A stretch of 64,000 bases of DNA from Streptomyces katrae. GTDB lineage: Bacteria; Actinomycetota; Actinomycetes; Streptomycetales; Streptomycetaceae. Shown in pieces: positions 1 to 9,152 of the stretch (positions are counted from its first letter, which is position 1; every line of letters begins with the position of its first letter). A program made the position numbers and the translations under genes. The DNA lies in NCBI RefSeq assembly GCF_002028425.1, contig NZ_CP020042.1:2108001-2172000 (forward strand). The letters run 5' to 3'. A model generated the notes under the pieces. The model worked only from the letters and a program-made list of their open reading frames with translations. It was not told the DNA's origin and did no database searches.

Positions 1-102
1 GAAGGTCTCTTCGCCGGTGGTGAGGTCGAGGGTGACGGCGTAGTGGTGGACGTCGAGGAGCTGGGCTCGGAGCTGCGCTTCGTTGCGCGTCAGTGCGGGC
101 AT
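1..102 (-). CDS. pepN: Aminopeptidase N, N-terminal fragment (runs off window)
   Basis: Only the first 34 codons are present. They begin MPALTRNEAQLRAQLL and continue with a Tyr/Val/Thr-rich beta strand ending in LTTGEETF, the usual opening of actinobacterial M1-family aminopeptidase N, a cytosolic zinc metallopeptidase that trims N-terminal residues from peptides. The catalytic HExxH region lies outside the window. A second ATG three codons upstream (position 111) is in frame, but the start at 102 matches the usual family start. No strong ribosome-binding site is visible. Confidence 0.8.
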   Translation of the reverse strand, partial: MPALTRNEAQLRAQLLDVHHYAVTLDLTTGEETF

Positions 103-190
103 GGGGCCCATGCTGCCGGATGGGGGGCCGGGGTCCTAGAGGGTGTCTGATGGACGGCCGGGGCGGGGGTGTCGCCCGCCCCGGGGGCGG

Positions 191-529
191 TCAGTCCTCG
201 CCGGCGGCGATGGTCTCGTGGTGGCGGATGACCTCGGCGATGATGAAGTTGAGGAGCTTCTCGGCGAAGGCCGGGTCGAGCTTGGCGTTCTCGGCGAGCT
301 GGCGCAGGCGGGCGATCTGGCTGGCCTCGCGGCCGGGGTCGGCGGGGGGCAGGTGGTGGCGGGCCTTGAGGTGGCCGACCTGCTGGGTGCATTTGAAGCG
401 TTCGGCGAGCATGTGGACCACGGCCGCGTCGATGTTGTCGATGCTGTCGCGCAGGCGGGCCAGTTCGGCGGTGACGTTCTCGTCGATCGCGTCGGGGTCG
501 GTGACGCTGTCGCGGTCGGTGGTGTTCAT
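191..529 (-). CDS. Chorismate mutase, AroQ type, monofunctional
   Basis: A 112-residue all-helical protein matching the single-domain AroQ (type II) chorismate mutases of actinomycetes, which convert chorismate to prephenate for Phe/Tyr synthesis in the cytoplasm. The first helix carries the conserved Arg (ARLRDSIDNID) and is followed by LAERFKCTQQVGHLKA, with the Lys/Arg of the active site. The C-terminal helix reads NFIIAEVIRHHETI. There is no fused prephenate dehydratase or dehydrogenase. The start ATG was chosen because homology begins just after it. An upstream extension is possible, since the frame stays open. Confidence 0.88.
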   Translation of the reverse strand: MNTTDRDSVTDPDAIDENVTAELARLRDSIDNIDAAVVHMLAERFKCTQQVGHLKARHHLPPADPGREASQIARLRQLAENAKLDPAFAEKLLNFIIAEVIRHHETIAAGED

Positions 530-606
530 GGTCACCGAGCTTACGTGGCGGGCGGGCGTGTGACCTCTGGCATGTCGCTGGGTGAGACGGGCTGCTCGGC
601 GGGGGT

Positions 607-1755
607 TCACAGGGGCAGCAGGGCGGTGACGAGCCAGCCGCCTTCGGGGGCGGGGCCGGCGGTGAGGCGGCCGCCGAGGGCTTCGGCGCGTTCGGTCATT
701 CCGGCGAGGCCGTAGCCGCCGCCGCGGGCCTTCTCGGAGAGCCGGGCGGGGTGGCCGCCGTCGTCGGCGACGCGTACTTCGAGGCCGGCGGGGACGGTGC
801 GCAGGCCGATGCGGACGGCGGTGGCGCTGGCGGCGTGTTTGGCGATGTTGGTGAGGGCTTCGAGGACGATGCGGTGGGCGGTGGCGGCGACGTCGCCGGG
901 GATGCGGTCCTCCAGGCCCTGTTCGATGTAGAGGACGACGGGCGGGCCGGCGAAGCGGCGGGCGAGGTCGCGGATGTCGGCGAGGCCGGCGACGGGGGCG
1001 GTGGCGGGGGCCGTGGGGGTGCCGTCGTCCTCGCGCAGGACGTGGACGAGGCGGCGCATGGAGCCGAGGGCTTCGTCGCCGGCGGCTTCGATGCGGCCGA
1101 GGACCTCGGCGGCGCGTTCGGCGGTGACGCGGGTGAAGCGGGCGGCGCGGGCCTCGACGACGATGCCGGTGACGTGGTGAGCGACGAGGTCGTGGAGTTC
1201 GCGGGCGAGTTCGAGGCGTTCGGCGGTGCGTACGGCGTGCAGTTCGCGCAGGCGCTGCACGGACTGCAGGCGCAGCAGGAGCGAGTAGGCGGTGACGACG
1301 ACGGTGAGGACGGAGAAGAGGAGGGTGAAGCGGCCGGGGTTGGTGTCGCGTACGGGTACGGCCATGCAGCCGAGGCCGAGGAGGGGGCCGAGGACGGCGG
1401 CGGTGCGGGCGGGGGTGCGCAGCAGGACCTGGGAGAGGAGGACGAGGAGGGCGATGGCCTCGCCCGCGCCCCAGACGATGGTGGGCCGTTCGCCGAGGAC
1501 GAGCAGGAGGGTGACGGTCCAGGTGGTGGCGGCAGCGAACCAGGCGCGGGCGAGGAGGGGCAGGCCGGGCCAGGGGGCGGCGCTGAGGCAGACGAGGATG
1601 CCGGAGACCCAGACGGTGGCGTGCGGGGGGCTGGGCTGGCGGGCCAGGACGATGCCTTCGAAGGTGACGAGGGCCAGGAGGAGTACGCAGAGCAGGAGCC
1701 GGATCCGGACGGCGGCGCGGGGGTGGCGGCGGGCCCAGGAGGCGAGGGGGCTCAC
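607..1755 (-). CDS. Sensor histidine kinase, NarL/DesK-like
   Basis: A 382-residue membrane histidine kinase. Residues 1 to about 165 are mostly hydrophobic and form several transmembrane helices without a large extracellular sensor. A HisKA_3 dimerization segment follows, with the phosphoacceptor His near residue 188 (ARELHDLVAHHVTG). The HATPase domain has the N box (LEALTNIAKHA) and the G box (GYGLAGM). It starts with GTG only six bases after the response regulator stop, so the two are co-transcribed and form a cognate pair. The signal and targets cannot be read from the sequence. Confidence 0.9.
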   Translation of the reverse strand: MSPLASWARRHPRAAVRIRLLLCVLLLALVTFEGIVLARQPSPPHATVWVSGILVCLSAAPWPGLPLLARAWFAAATTWTVTLLLVLGERPTIVWGAGEAIALLVLLSQVLLRTPARTAAVLGPLLGLGCMAVPVRDTNPGRFTLLFSVLTVVVTAYSLLLRLQSVQRLRELHAVRTAERLELARELHDLVAHHVTGIVVEARAARFTRVTAERAAEVLGRIEAAGDEALGSMRRLVHVLREDDGTPTAPATAPVAGLADIRDLARRFAGPPVVLYIEQGLEDRIPGDVAATAHRIVLEALTNIAKHAASATAVRIGLRTVPAGLEVRVADDGGHPARLSEKARGGGYGLAGMTERAEALGGRLTAGPAPEGGWLVTALLPL

Positions 1756-1761
1756 CGGCTT

Positions 1762-2418
1762 TCACGCGGTGGTGGCGGCGAGGCCGCTTTCCCAGGCCCA
1801 GGCGGCGATCTCGACGCGGTTGCGGGCGGTGAGCTTGGCCTGGACGTTGGCCAGGTGGGTTTTGACGGTGGACAGGGAGACGTAGAGCTCGGCGGCGATC
1901 TCGGCGTTGGTGAGTCCGCGGGCGAGGCAGCGCACGACGTCCTGTTCGCGTTCGGTGAGGGGGTCGGAGGGGCGGCGGGCGGCCTGGGGGCCGGCCATGC
2001 GGGGGGCCATCTCGCGCAGCAGGCGGACGGTGATGGCGGGTGAGACGAGGGCGTCTCCGGCGGCCGCGGCGCGGACGGCTTCGACGAGCATGGCGGGGCT
2101 GGCGTCCTTGAGGAGGAAGCCGGAGGCGCCGCCGTGGAGGGCCGCGTGGACGTATTCGTCGAGGTCGAAGGTGGTGACGATGACGATGCGCGGGGTGTCC
2201 TGGCCGGAGAGGCGGCGGGTGACTTCGAGGCCGTCGACGCGGGGCATGCGGATGTCGAGGAGGAGGACGTCGGGGCGGTGGGCGGCGACGGCGTCGAGGG
2301 CCTGCTGTCCGTCGGCGGCGTCGGCGACGACCTCGATGTCGGGCCGGCTTTCGAGGATCATCCGGAAGCCGGTCCTGACCATGTCCTGGTCGTCCGCGAT
2401 GACCACTCTGATCGTCAT
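1762..2418 (-). CDS. LuxR/NarL-family response regulator
   Basis: A 218-residue two-domain regulator. The receiver domain (1 to about 120) has acidic residues IADDQD near the N-terminus, the phosphorylatable Asp near residue 55 (LLLDIRMPRVDG) and the conserved Lys (LLKDAS). The C-terminal LuxR helix-turn-helix reads LTEREQDVVRCLARGLTN, then VSLSTVKTHLANVQAKL. It is the first gene of a two-gene operon with the downstream histidine kinase. DNA targets are unknown. Confidence 0.92.
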   Translation of the reverse strand: MTIRVVIADDQDMVRTGFRMILESRPDIEVVADAADGQQALDAVAAHRPDVLLLDIRMPRVDGLEVTRRLSGQDTPRIVIVTTFDLDEYVHAALHGGASGFLLKDASPAMLVEAVRAAAAGDALVSPAITVRLLREMAPRMAGPQAARRPSDPLTEREQDVVRCLARGLTNAEIAAELYVSLSTVKTHLANVQAKLTARNRVEIAAWAWESGLAATTA

Positions 2419-2558
2419 GCGCTGCCTGCCCCACTGTCGCGCCGTCGCCCGGTCGCCGGTCGCCCGCTGCCGCCGGCGGGCCCGCCCCGGCGGGTACCGG
2501 GGTGTCCCCGTCCATGGGACCCGGGGGTGCGGCGGCCCGCAACCGGACGGCCGGGGGG

Positions 2559-2599
2559 CTCGCCCTTCCGGCCGGTTCGGGTCCGGCCGGAAGGGCGAG
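2559..2599 (-). terminator. 17-bp perfect stem hairpin downstream of the trypsin gene
   Basis: Positions 2559-2575 pair exactly with 2583-2599 around a 7-base loop. The hairpin lies about 105 bases past the trypsin stop codon and before the response regulator gene, where a terminator for the trypsin transcript is expected. No T-run follows, as is usual for Streptomyces hairpin terminators. Confidence 0.7.
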
Positions 2600-2703
2600 G
2601 TGCGCGGGCGGGGGTGCGGGGGCCGGCCGGGGGTCCGGGCCGGCGGTGTGGGTGCGGGGTTGTGGGGGGTGCGGGGCCGCGGAGGGGTGGGGGGTGGCGG
2701 GCC

Positions 2704-3621
<918 letters not shown>

Positions 3622-3759
3622 TCACCCCACGGCCACGAAAAGTTTCCTACCGGCCAGTAGACACGGGTGGGATTCTGGCCAACTCTGGGCACGTACATGC
3701 CAATCCCCCGCAGACACCAATCCCCGGTATATGCCGAGCCGTTCCGAGGAGCGCCCCCC

Positions 3760-4455
3760 ATGCGCAGCACCCGCCGCACCCGCACGTCCCGTACCGCCGC
3801 CGCGACCGTGGCCGCCGCAGCCGCCGTGATGACCCTGCTGCCGGCCGGCGCCGCCGCCGCGGCCCCGGCCGCCGCGCCCGCCACGGCTCCCGCGCCGGTC
3901 ACGGCCCCGGCGACGGTCACGGCCTCCGCGCCGGGCGGCAACGCGGCGATCCTCGGCATCGACTACGCCACCTGGCAGCGCGACGTGGCCGCCGTCATCG
4001 ACACCGCCCGCCCGGCCATCGAGCAGCGGATCGCCGCCGCGCCGGCCGGCGAGAAGCCCGCGATCGTCCTGGACATCGACAACTCCTCCCTGGAGACGGA
4101 CTTCCACTGGTTCTGGACGTTCCCGACCCCGGCGATCGACAAGGTCCGCGCGCTGACGCAGTACGCCAACCAGCGCGGGGTCGCGATCTTCTTCGTCACC
4201 GCCCGCCCGGGCATCGTGTACTCCCTGACCGAGCGCAACCTCAAGACCGTCGGCTACCCGGTGACCGGGCTGTACGTGCGCGATCTGCCGGCCCTGTTCG
4301 AGCAGGTCAGCGCGTACAAGACGGCCAAGCGCGCCGAGATCGAGGCCCGCGGTTACACGATCATCGCCAACATCGGGAACAACGAGAGCGACCTGGTCGG
4401 CGGCCACGCCGAGCGCACCGTCAAGCTCCCGGACTACGGCGGCAAGCTCTCCTGA
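3760..4455 (+). CDS. Secreted HAD-superfamily acid phosphatase
   Basis: A 231-residue protein with an Arg-rich N-terminus followed by an Ala-rich hydrophobic signal sequence and a low-complexity Ala/Pro linker to about residue 60. The HAD core (class IIIB acid phosphatase type) shows motif I IVLDIDNSSLETD, motif II FFVTARP and motif IV IIANIGNNESDL. The DxD Asp pair is the expected nucleophile and acid/base. Start chosen at ATG 3760, preceded by CGAGGA with 9-base spacing. It probably dephosphorylates extracellular organic phosphates; the substrate is unknown. It converges on the DUF4360 gene across a strong terminator. Confidence 0.85.
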   Translation: MRSTRRTRTSRTAAATVAAAAAVMTLLPAGAAAAAPAAAPATAPAPVTAPATVTASAPGGNAAILGIDYATWQRDVAAVIDTARPAIEQRIAAAPAGEKPAIVLDIDNSSLETDFHWFWTFPTPAIDKVRALTQYANQRGVAIFFVTARPGIVYSLTERNLKTVGYPVTGLYVRDLPALFEQVSAYKTAKRAEIEARGYTIIANIGNNESDLVGGHAERTVKLPDYGGKLS

Positions 4456-4556
4456 CGCCCCGGCGCGGACGCGCCCCTGCACGGCCGCCGAATTCGGCGG
4501 GCCGCAAGCGGTTCGCGGACCCGGTGGGACGGGTAGTCATAGCCCATCGCACGAGT

Positions 4557-4593
4557 GCCGGGCCCGGCCCCTCGCCAGGGGGCCGGGCCCGGC
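4557..4593. terminator. Bidirectional GC hairpin between convergent genes
   Basis: A perfect 15-bp stem (GCCGGGCCCGGCCCC and its complement, 4557-4571 with 4579-4593) sits between the phosphatase stop at 4455 and the DUF4360 stop at 4610. Its position suits termination of both convergent transcripts. Confidence 0.8.
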
Positions 4594-4609
4594 GTCCGTT
4601 ACCGGACCG

Positions 4610-5302
4610 CTACCCCTTCTTCTGCGCGGGGCACGTCTGCCAGGCGAGGTGGTAGAGCGTGCTCACGCCGGCGTCGGTGGAGTCCATGGCCATGAAGCTG
4701 GTGGCCGTCTGCGGGTTCGAGGTGCCGGCGTTCACCCGCAGCTCGGTGTTGATGTTGAAGTTGCGCTTCTCCCCGCACGGGGACCAGACGAGGTCCGCGT
4801 ACTCCGTCTTGTCGCTGGTCTGCCAGTTGTCGTTCAGCGGGCCGGTGAAGGAGTGCGTGCGCTGGGTGGTCTGCGGCATCCCCTGGAAGTAGTAGTTCGC
4901 CCGCTCCTGGCCCGTGGCTCCGGGCTGCAGGAACGCGAAGCCCCGGTAGTCCGCCTGGACGATCGCGTAGGTGAACCCGGAGGGCACGTGGACGCGCAGG
5001 TTGAGCTGGCAGTTCTTGCGGAAGGCGGTCGGCGGGGCGCCGGGCCCGACCTGGGCGAGGTAGTCGCTGTAGGTGACGGTGAAGGCCGTGTTGTCGGGGG
5101 CCACGGCCACCTGGGCGGTGCCCTCGCGGCAGCCGGAGCCGTTCACGGTGGCGAGCTCGATCACGATCTTGTCGGGCGGGACGGTGATCGGCGGACGGCC
5201 GCCGCCGGACCCCGGGGCGGCGGCCCCGGCGGGAGCGGACGTCGCGATGAGCGCGACGGCCGCACCGGCGGTGAGCAGGGTGCGGGACAGGGAATGAGAC
5301 AT
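4610..5302 (-). CDS. Secreted DUF4360-family protein, intact copy
   Basis: A 230-residue predicted secreted protein. The signal peptide covers roughly residues 1-29 (LLTAGAAVALIATSAPAGAAA) and is followed by a Gly/Pro-rich stretch. The DUF4360 domain begins at IVIELATVNGSGC. Conserved features include NTAFTVTYSDY, FRKNCQLNLRVHVP, QADYRGFAFL and YYFQG, with four cysteines likely in disulfides. The biochemical role of DUF4360 is not known. ATG at 5302 was chosen because GGAG lies 8 bases upstream; an in-frame GTG at 5311 is too close to it. A second, damaged copy follows upstream in tandem. Confidence 0.85.
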   Translation of the reverse strand: MSHSLSRTLLTAGAAVALIATSAPAGAAAPGSGGGRPPITVPPDKIVIELATVNGSGCREGTAQVAVAPDNTAFTVTYSDYLAQVGPGAPPTAFRKNCQLNLRVHVPSGFTYAIVQADYRGFAFLQPGATGQERANYYFQGMPQTTQRTHSFTGPLNDNWQTSDKTEYADLVWSPCGEKRNFNINTELRVNAGTSNPQTATSFMAMDSTDAGVSTLYHLAWQTCPAQKKG

Positions 5303-5360
5303 CGTTGTCACTCCTGGCTCCTGTTCCTGGTCCTGGGATTTCCTGCGGAAAGGCCCGGCT

Positions 5361-6022
5361 TCAGGCTGCGGGGCACTCCTTCCACTCGAAGTGGTAGACC
5401 GTGCTGACGCTGCCGTCGGTGGAGTCCATGCTCATGAAGCTGAGGTTCTGCGAGCCGGACGTGCCGCCGTAGACCCGCAGTTCGGTGTTGACGTTGAGGT
5501 TGCGCTCCTCGCCGCAGGGGGCCCAGACGAGGTCGGCGTAGTCGGTCTGGTCGCTCGCCTGCCAGTTGTCGGTGAAGGGGCCGTTGAACTGGTGGGTGCT
5601 GCGGGCGGTCTGGGCGCTGCCCTGGAAGTAGTAGTTCGCGCGTTCCTGGCCGTAGGCGCCGCGCTGGAGGTGGGCGAAGCCGCGGTAGTCGGCGCGGGCG
5701 ACGGCGTACGTGAACCCCTGGGGGACGTGGATCCGCAGGGCCAGCTGGCAGTTCTTGCGGAAGTCCGTCCCGCCGGAGCCGGCGCCGGTCTGGGCGAGGT
5801 AGTTGCTGTAGGTGACGGTGAAGGCGGTGTTGTCGGAGGCGGCGGCGACGTCGGCGGTCCCCTGGGGACAGCCGGAGCCGTTGATCCCGGCGACCTCTAC
5901 GGTGACGCGGCCGGGCGGGGGACGGAGGGGGTGGCGGGGCGGGCCTGCGCGGGGGTGGCCAGGGCCGTAAGGGCCGCCAGGGCCGTGACGGCGGCGCCGA
6001 GCGGGAGTCTGCGGAGGGGCAC
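5361..6022 (-). pseudogene. DUF4360-family protein, tandem paralogue broken by a frameshift
   Basis: The signal peptide and the mature domain lie in different frames. GTG at 6022 has GGAG 8 bases upstream and opens VPLRRLPLGAAVTALAALTA, a clean signal peptide, but that frame stops at TAG just after the cleavage region. The DUF4360 domain, starting RVTVEVAGINGSGC and ending EWKECPAA, continues in the other frame. One extra base in the G5/C5 run at 5917-5921 would join them into a protein much like its neighbour. It is therefore either a recent pseudogene or a sequencing indel; the domain itself keeps all conserved cysteines and motifs. Confidence 0.8.
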
Positions 6023-6267
6023 GAGGGGTCTCCGTTCGTGCGGAGGGGGCCCGGATTGGGCATGCACATGCCACCACGCTGGTGCTGGGCGGGGGAGGGT
6101 TCGATACGGCCATCGGGGGGCCGGGGGTGTCCGGTCCGTACCGGCTGGCCGATTCCGGCGACCTGCCGCCCGCCCCTCCGCCGGTCGGCGGCGTCCGCGT
6201 CCGGCGGGGGCCGCCCCCGCCGGACGTCCGGATGTCCGGAACCCGGAGCCGTGGTCCCGCTGCGCGG

Positions 6268-6525
6268 AGCCGTCTCCCGGCCCCGCCCTTCACCCGTTCT
6301 CTGGGGTCTCCGCCCCGGACCCCGCGCCTCACACGCCGGTGGGGCTGGATGCGGGCGCGCCTGCTCCGTCGCCCGCGGCTGGATTTCGCGGAGCGGAATC
6401 GCAGGCCCGCGCCGGGGGCACCTCCCAGCGGCGCACCGGGCGCGCAGCGCCCGGTCTCGGGGTCAGGGGCCGGAACCCCTGGGAACGGCCGAAGGGCGGG
6501 TAGGGGACTTCGCCCCGCACGGCGG
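6268..6525. repeat. Dispersed palindromic intergenic repeat, copy 1
   Basis: This is the bulk of the 521-base gap (6023-6543) between the DUF4360 pseudogene and the SDR gene, and no gene is supported in it. It contains GGGTCTCCGCCCCGGACCCC, then CGCCTCACACGCCGG, GGGGCTGGAT and GGCGGGTAGGGGACTTCGCC. The same modules in the same order occur at 50330-50685, where the element is a full imperfect palindrome. Boundaries are approximate. The remainder, 6023-6267, shows nothing clear beyond a possible promoter for the pseudogene. Confidence 0.6.
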
Positions 6526-6543
6526 GACCCCGGCGCCGCCCGG

Positions 6544-7452
6544 CTACTGGGTGCCGTACACCGGGAGCGGTGGCCGCGCCTGGGTCAGGAGCTTGGCGGC
6601 GGCCTCGCCCGCCTCCGACGGGGTCCAGCGGAACCCCCGGTCCACCGTGGCCCCGGGCCGCCAGCCGTCCATCACGGTGATGCGCCCGCCCTCCGCCTCG
6701 AAGACCCGGCCCGTGACCCCGGCGGACGCCGCCGAGCCCAGCCACACCACCAGCGGTGACACGTTCTCCGGGGCCATCGCGTCGAAACCGCCCTCCGCCG
6801 GGGCGGCCATGGTCTGCGCGAAGGTCTCCTCCGTCATCCGGGTCCGCGCCGCCGGGGCGATGGCGTTGACCTGGATCCCGTACCGGCCCATCTCCGCCGC
6901 CGCCACCAGCGTCAGCCCGAGGATCCCCGCCTTGGCCGCGCTGTAGTTGCCCTGGCCCACGGAGCCCAGCAGCCCCGCCCCCGACGAGGTGTTGACGACC
7001 CGGGCCGCGACCGGCCGCCCGGCCTTCGCCTCGGCCCGCCACCAGGCGGCCGCCGCCCGCAGCGGCAGGAAGTGGCCCTTGAGGTGGACCCGCATCACCG
7101 CGTCCCAGTCGTCCTCCCCGAGGTTGACGAGCATCCGGTCCCGCAGGAACCCGGCGTTGTTGACGAGGGTGTCCAGCCGCCCGAACGCGTCGAGGGCGCA
7201 GGTCACCAGCGAGTCCGCGCCCTCGCCCGTCGCGATGTCCCCGCCGTGCGCCACCGCCTCCCCGCCCAGCTCCCGGATCTCCTCCACCACCCGCGCGGCA
7301 GGGCTCCCGGGCCCGGGGAGCCCGTCGAGTCCGACCCCGAGGTCGTTGACGACGACCCGCGCCCCTTCCGCCGCGAAGGCCAGCGCGTGGGCCCGGCCCA
7401 GCCCCCGGCCGGCGCCCGTCACGATGACCACCCGTCCGTCGGCGATACCCAT
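6544..7452 (-). CDS. SDR-family dehydrogenase, steroid-locus type (Rv3548c-like)
   Basis: A 302-residue classical short-chain dehydrogenase. The NAD(P)-binding motif TGAGRGLGRAHA lies at residues 12-23, NNAG near residue 97 and the catalytic YxxxK as YSAAK. The long insertion and VFEAEGG tail resemble (3R)-hydroxyacyl-CoA dehydrogenase-like SDRs found next to echA20 in mycobacterial steroid clusters. It probably oxidizes a hydroxyacyl-CoA intermediate. A strong GGGAGGAGAG ribosome-binding site precedes ATG 7452. It sits 96 bases downstream of another SDR, both divergent from echA20-ipdABC. The exact substrate is inferred from context. Confidence 0.8.
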   Translation of the reverse strand: MGIADGRVVIVTGAGRGLGRAHALAFAAEGARVVVNDLGVGLDGLPGPGSPAARVVEEIRELGGEAVAHGGDIATGEGADSLVTCALDAFGRLDTLVNNAGFLRDRMLVNLGEDDWDAVMRVHLKGHFLPLRAAAAWWRAEAKAGRPVAARVVNTSSGAGLLGSVGQGNYSAAKAGILGLTLVAAAEMGRYGIQVNAIAPAARTRMTEETFAQTMAAPAEGGFDAMAPENVSPLVVWLGSAASAGVTGRVFEAEGGRITVMDGWRPGATVDRGFRWTPSEAGEAAAKLLTQARPPLPVYGTQ

Positions 7453-7548
7453 GTCAGCTCTCCTCCCTCTCGATCCCCATCCCCGGCCGGCCCGACCACC
7501 GGACCGCCGGAACTCCCGAACGCCGGGCGGTCCCAGACCCGGGGGCCG

Positions 7549-8340
7549 TCAGTCCGCCCGTGCCTCAGGCCCCCCGCCCTCCCCCCGGTTCGCCGTGGCC
7601 GCCGACAGGAACGCCGGGCGTTCCCCGCCCCCGTGGAGCAGCAGGCTCGCCCCGCTCACGTACGCCGCGCGGTCCGAGGCCAGGAAGACCGCCGCCTCCC
7701 CCACGTCCGCCGGTTCCGCCAGACGGCCCAGCGGGACCGTGGCGGCGACCGCCGCGACTCCCGCCGCGTCCCCGTAGTGCAGGTGCGCCAGCTCGGTCCG
7801 GACCATGCCGAGGACCAGCGAGTTGACCCGTACCTCGGGGGCCCACTCCACGGCCATCGAGCGGGCCAGGTTCTCCAGCCCCGCCTTCGCCGCCCCGTAC
7901 GCCGCCGTGCCCGGGGAGGGCCGGGTCCCGCTGACGCTGCCGATCATCACCACCGAGCCCCGGCTCTCCCGCAGCCACGGGTACGCGGCCAGCGAGGCCG
8001 TCAGCGGTGCCACCAGGTTGAGGGCGACCACCCGCGCGTGCCGCTGCGCCCCGCCCTCCCCCAGCAGCCGGTACGGGGTCCCGCCGGCGTTGTTGACCAG
8101 GCAGTCGAGCCGCCCGTACCGCTCCGCGACCCCGTCGGTGAACTCTCCGACCGCGGCCGGGTCGCGCAGGTCCACGGAGGTGAAGGCGGCCTCCCGGCCG
8201 CCCTCCGCCACCGGCCGGTCCGGCGGGCGGCGCGCGCAGACGGCGACCTCCGCGCCCGCCGCGAGGAACGCGCGGGCGATCCCGGCGCCGACGCCCCGGG
8301 TTCCGCCGGTGACGACCACGACCCTCCCCTTGAGCTCCAT
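7549..8340 (-). CDS. SDR-family oxidoreductase (Rv3549c-like)
   Basis: A 263-residue classical SDR. It has the Rossmann motif TGGTRGVGAGIA, NNAGG near residue 85, a catalytic Ser in IGSVSG, and YGAAK. It is the first gene leftward of the divergent operator region; GAGGAAGG lies about 10 bases before ATG 8340. In mycobacteria, two SDR genes occupy this position beside echA20-ipdABC of the KstR2 regulon, and this order is kept here. A role in beta-oxidation-like steps of steroid ring C/D breakdown is inferred; the substrate is not identifiable. Confidence 0.8.
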   Translation of the reverse strand: MELKGRVVVVTGGTRGVGAGIARAFLAAGAEVAVCARRPPDRPVAEGGREAAFTSVDLRDPAAVGEFTDGVAERYGRLDCLVNNAGGTPYRLLGEGGAQRHARVVALNLVAPLTASLAAYPWLRESRGSVVMIGSVSGTRPSPGTAAYGAAKAGLENLARSMAVEWAPEVRVNSLVLGMVRTELAHLHYGDAAGVAAVAATVPLGRLAEPADVGEAAVFLASDRAAYVSGASLLLHGGGERPAFLSAATANRGEGGGPEARAD

Positions 8341-8356
8341 CGGCTGCTACCTTCCT

Positions 8357-8388
8357 CACCTAACAAATGTTTGGTGGAAAGGTAGCTG
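8357..8388. promoter_or_regulatory. Divergent promoter/operator of the steroid locus, copy 1
   Basis: The core CCTAACAAATGTTTGG (8359-8374) is an imperfect palindrome. Its reverse complement matches the site at 17834-17849 at 15 of 16 positions. The leftward -10-like TAGGTG (8357-8362, minus strand) overlaps the core. The rightward -10-like TAGCTG (8383-8388) lies 8 bases before the echA20 ATG, suggesting a leaderless transcript. It is a likely binding site of the TetR protein encoded at 16351-16989. Confidence 0.75.
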
Positions 8389-8396
8389 ATCCGCTC

Positions 8397-9152
8397 ATGG
8401 GTGTCTCCACCTCCAGCCCGGACAAGGGCATCGCACTCGTCACAGTGGACTTCCCGCCCGTCAACGCCCTTCCCGTGCACGGCTGGTACGAGCTCGCCGA
8501 CGCCCTGCGCGCCGCCGGCCGCGACCCCGGGGTCCGCTGCGTGGTCCTGGCTGCCGGGGGCCGGGGCTTCAACGCCGGGGTCGACATCAAGGAGATGCAG
8601 CGCGACGCCGGCCACGCCGCCCTCATCGGCGCCAACCGCGGCTGCTACGAGGCCTTCGCCGCCGTGTACGAGTGCGAGGTGCCGGTGGTGGCGGCCGTGC
8701 ACGGCTTCTGCCTGGGCGGCGGGATCGGCCTCGTCGGCAACGCGGACGCGATCGTGGCCTGCGACGACGCCGTCTTCGGGCTGCCCGAACTGGACCGCGG
8801 GGCCCTGGGCGCCGCCACCCACCTGGCCCGGCTCGTCCCGCAGCACCTGATGCGCGCCCTCTACTACACCTCGCGCACCGCCACCGCCGCCGAACTGCAC
8901 GCGCACGGCTCGGTGTGGAAGGTGGTCCCGCGCGCGGAGCTGTCCGCCGCCGCCCTGGAACTGGCGGCCGAGATCGCGAAGAAGGACGGCACCCTCATCC
9001 GGCTGGCCAAGGCCGCCATCAACGGCATCGACCCGGTCGACGTGCGCCGCAGCTACCGCTTCGAGCAGGGGTTCACCTTCGAGGCCAACCTCAGCGGGGT
9101 CGCCGACCGGGTCCGCGACACCTTCGGGAAGGCACAGGAGGAGACCGTATGA
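8397..9152 (+). CDS. echA20: Enoyl-CoA hydratase-family HIEC-CoA hydrolase, EchA20-like
   Basis: A 251-residue crotonase-fold protein. Features are ALVTVDFPPVNAL at the N-terminus, the oxyanion-hole segment GGRGFNAGVDIKEM and the second motif GFCLGGGIGL. In mycobacteria EchA20 opens steroid ring D of HIEC-CoA in the HIP (methylhexahydroindanedione propionate) pathway, and it always precedes ipdA-ipdB, as here. ATG 8397 is preferred because the only upstream in-frame ATG (8367) lies inside the operator. No clear ribosome-binding site is present and a -10-like TAGCTG sits 8 bases upstream, so the mRNA may be leaderless. It overlaps ipdA by ATGA. Confidence 0.85.
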   Translation: MGVSTSSPDKGIALVTVDFPPVNALPVHGWYELADALRAAGRDPGVRCVVLAAGGRGFNAGVDIKEMQRDAGHAALIGANRGCYEAFAAVYECEVPVVAAVHGFCLGGGIGLVGNADAIVACDDAVFGLPELDRGALGAATHLARLVPQHLMRALYYTSRTATAAELHAHGSVWKVVPRAELSAAALELAAEIAKKDGTLIRLAKAAINGIDPVDVRRSYRFEQGFTFEANLSGVADRVRDTFGKAQEETV

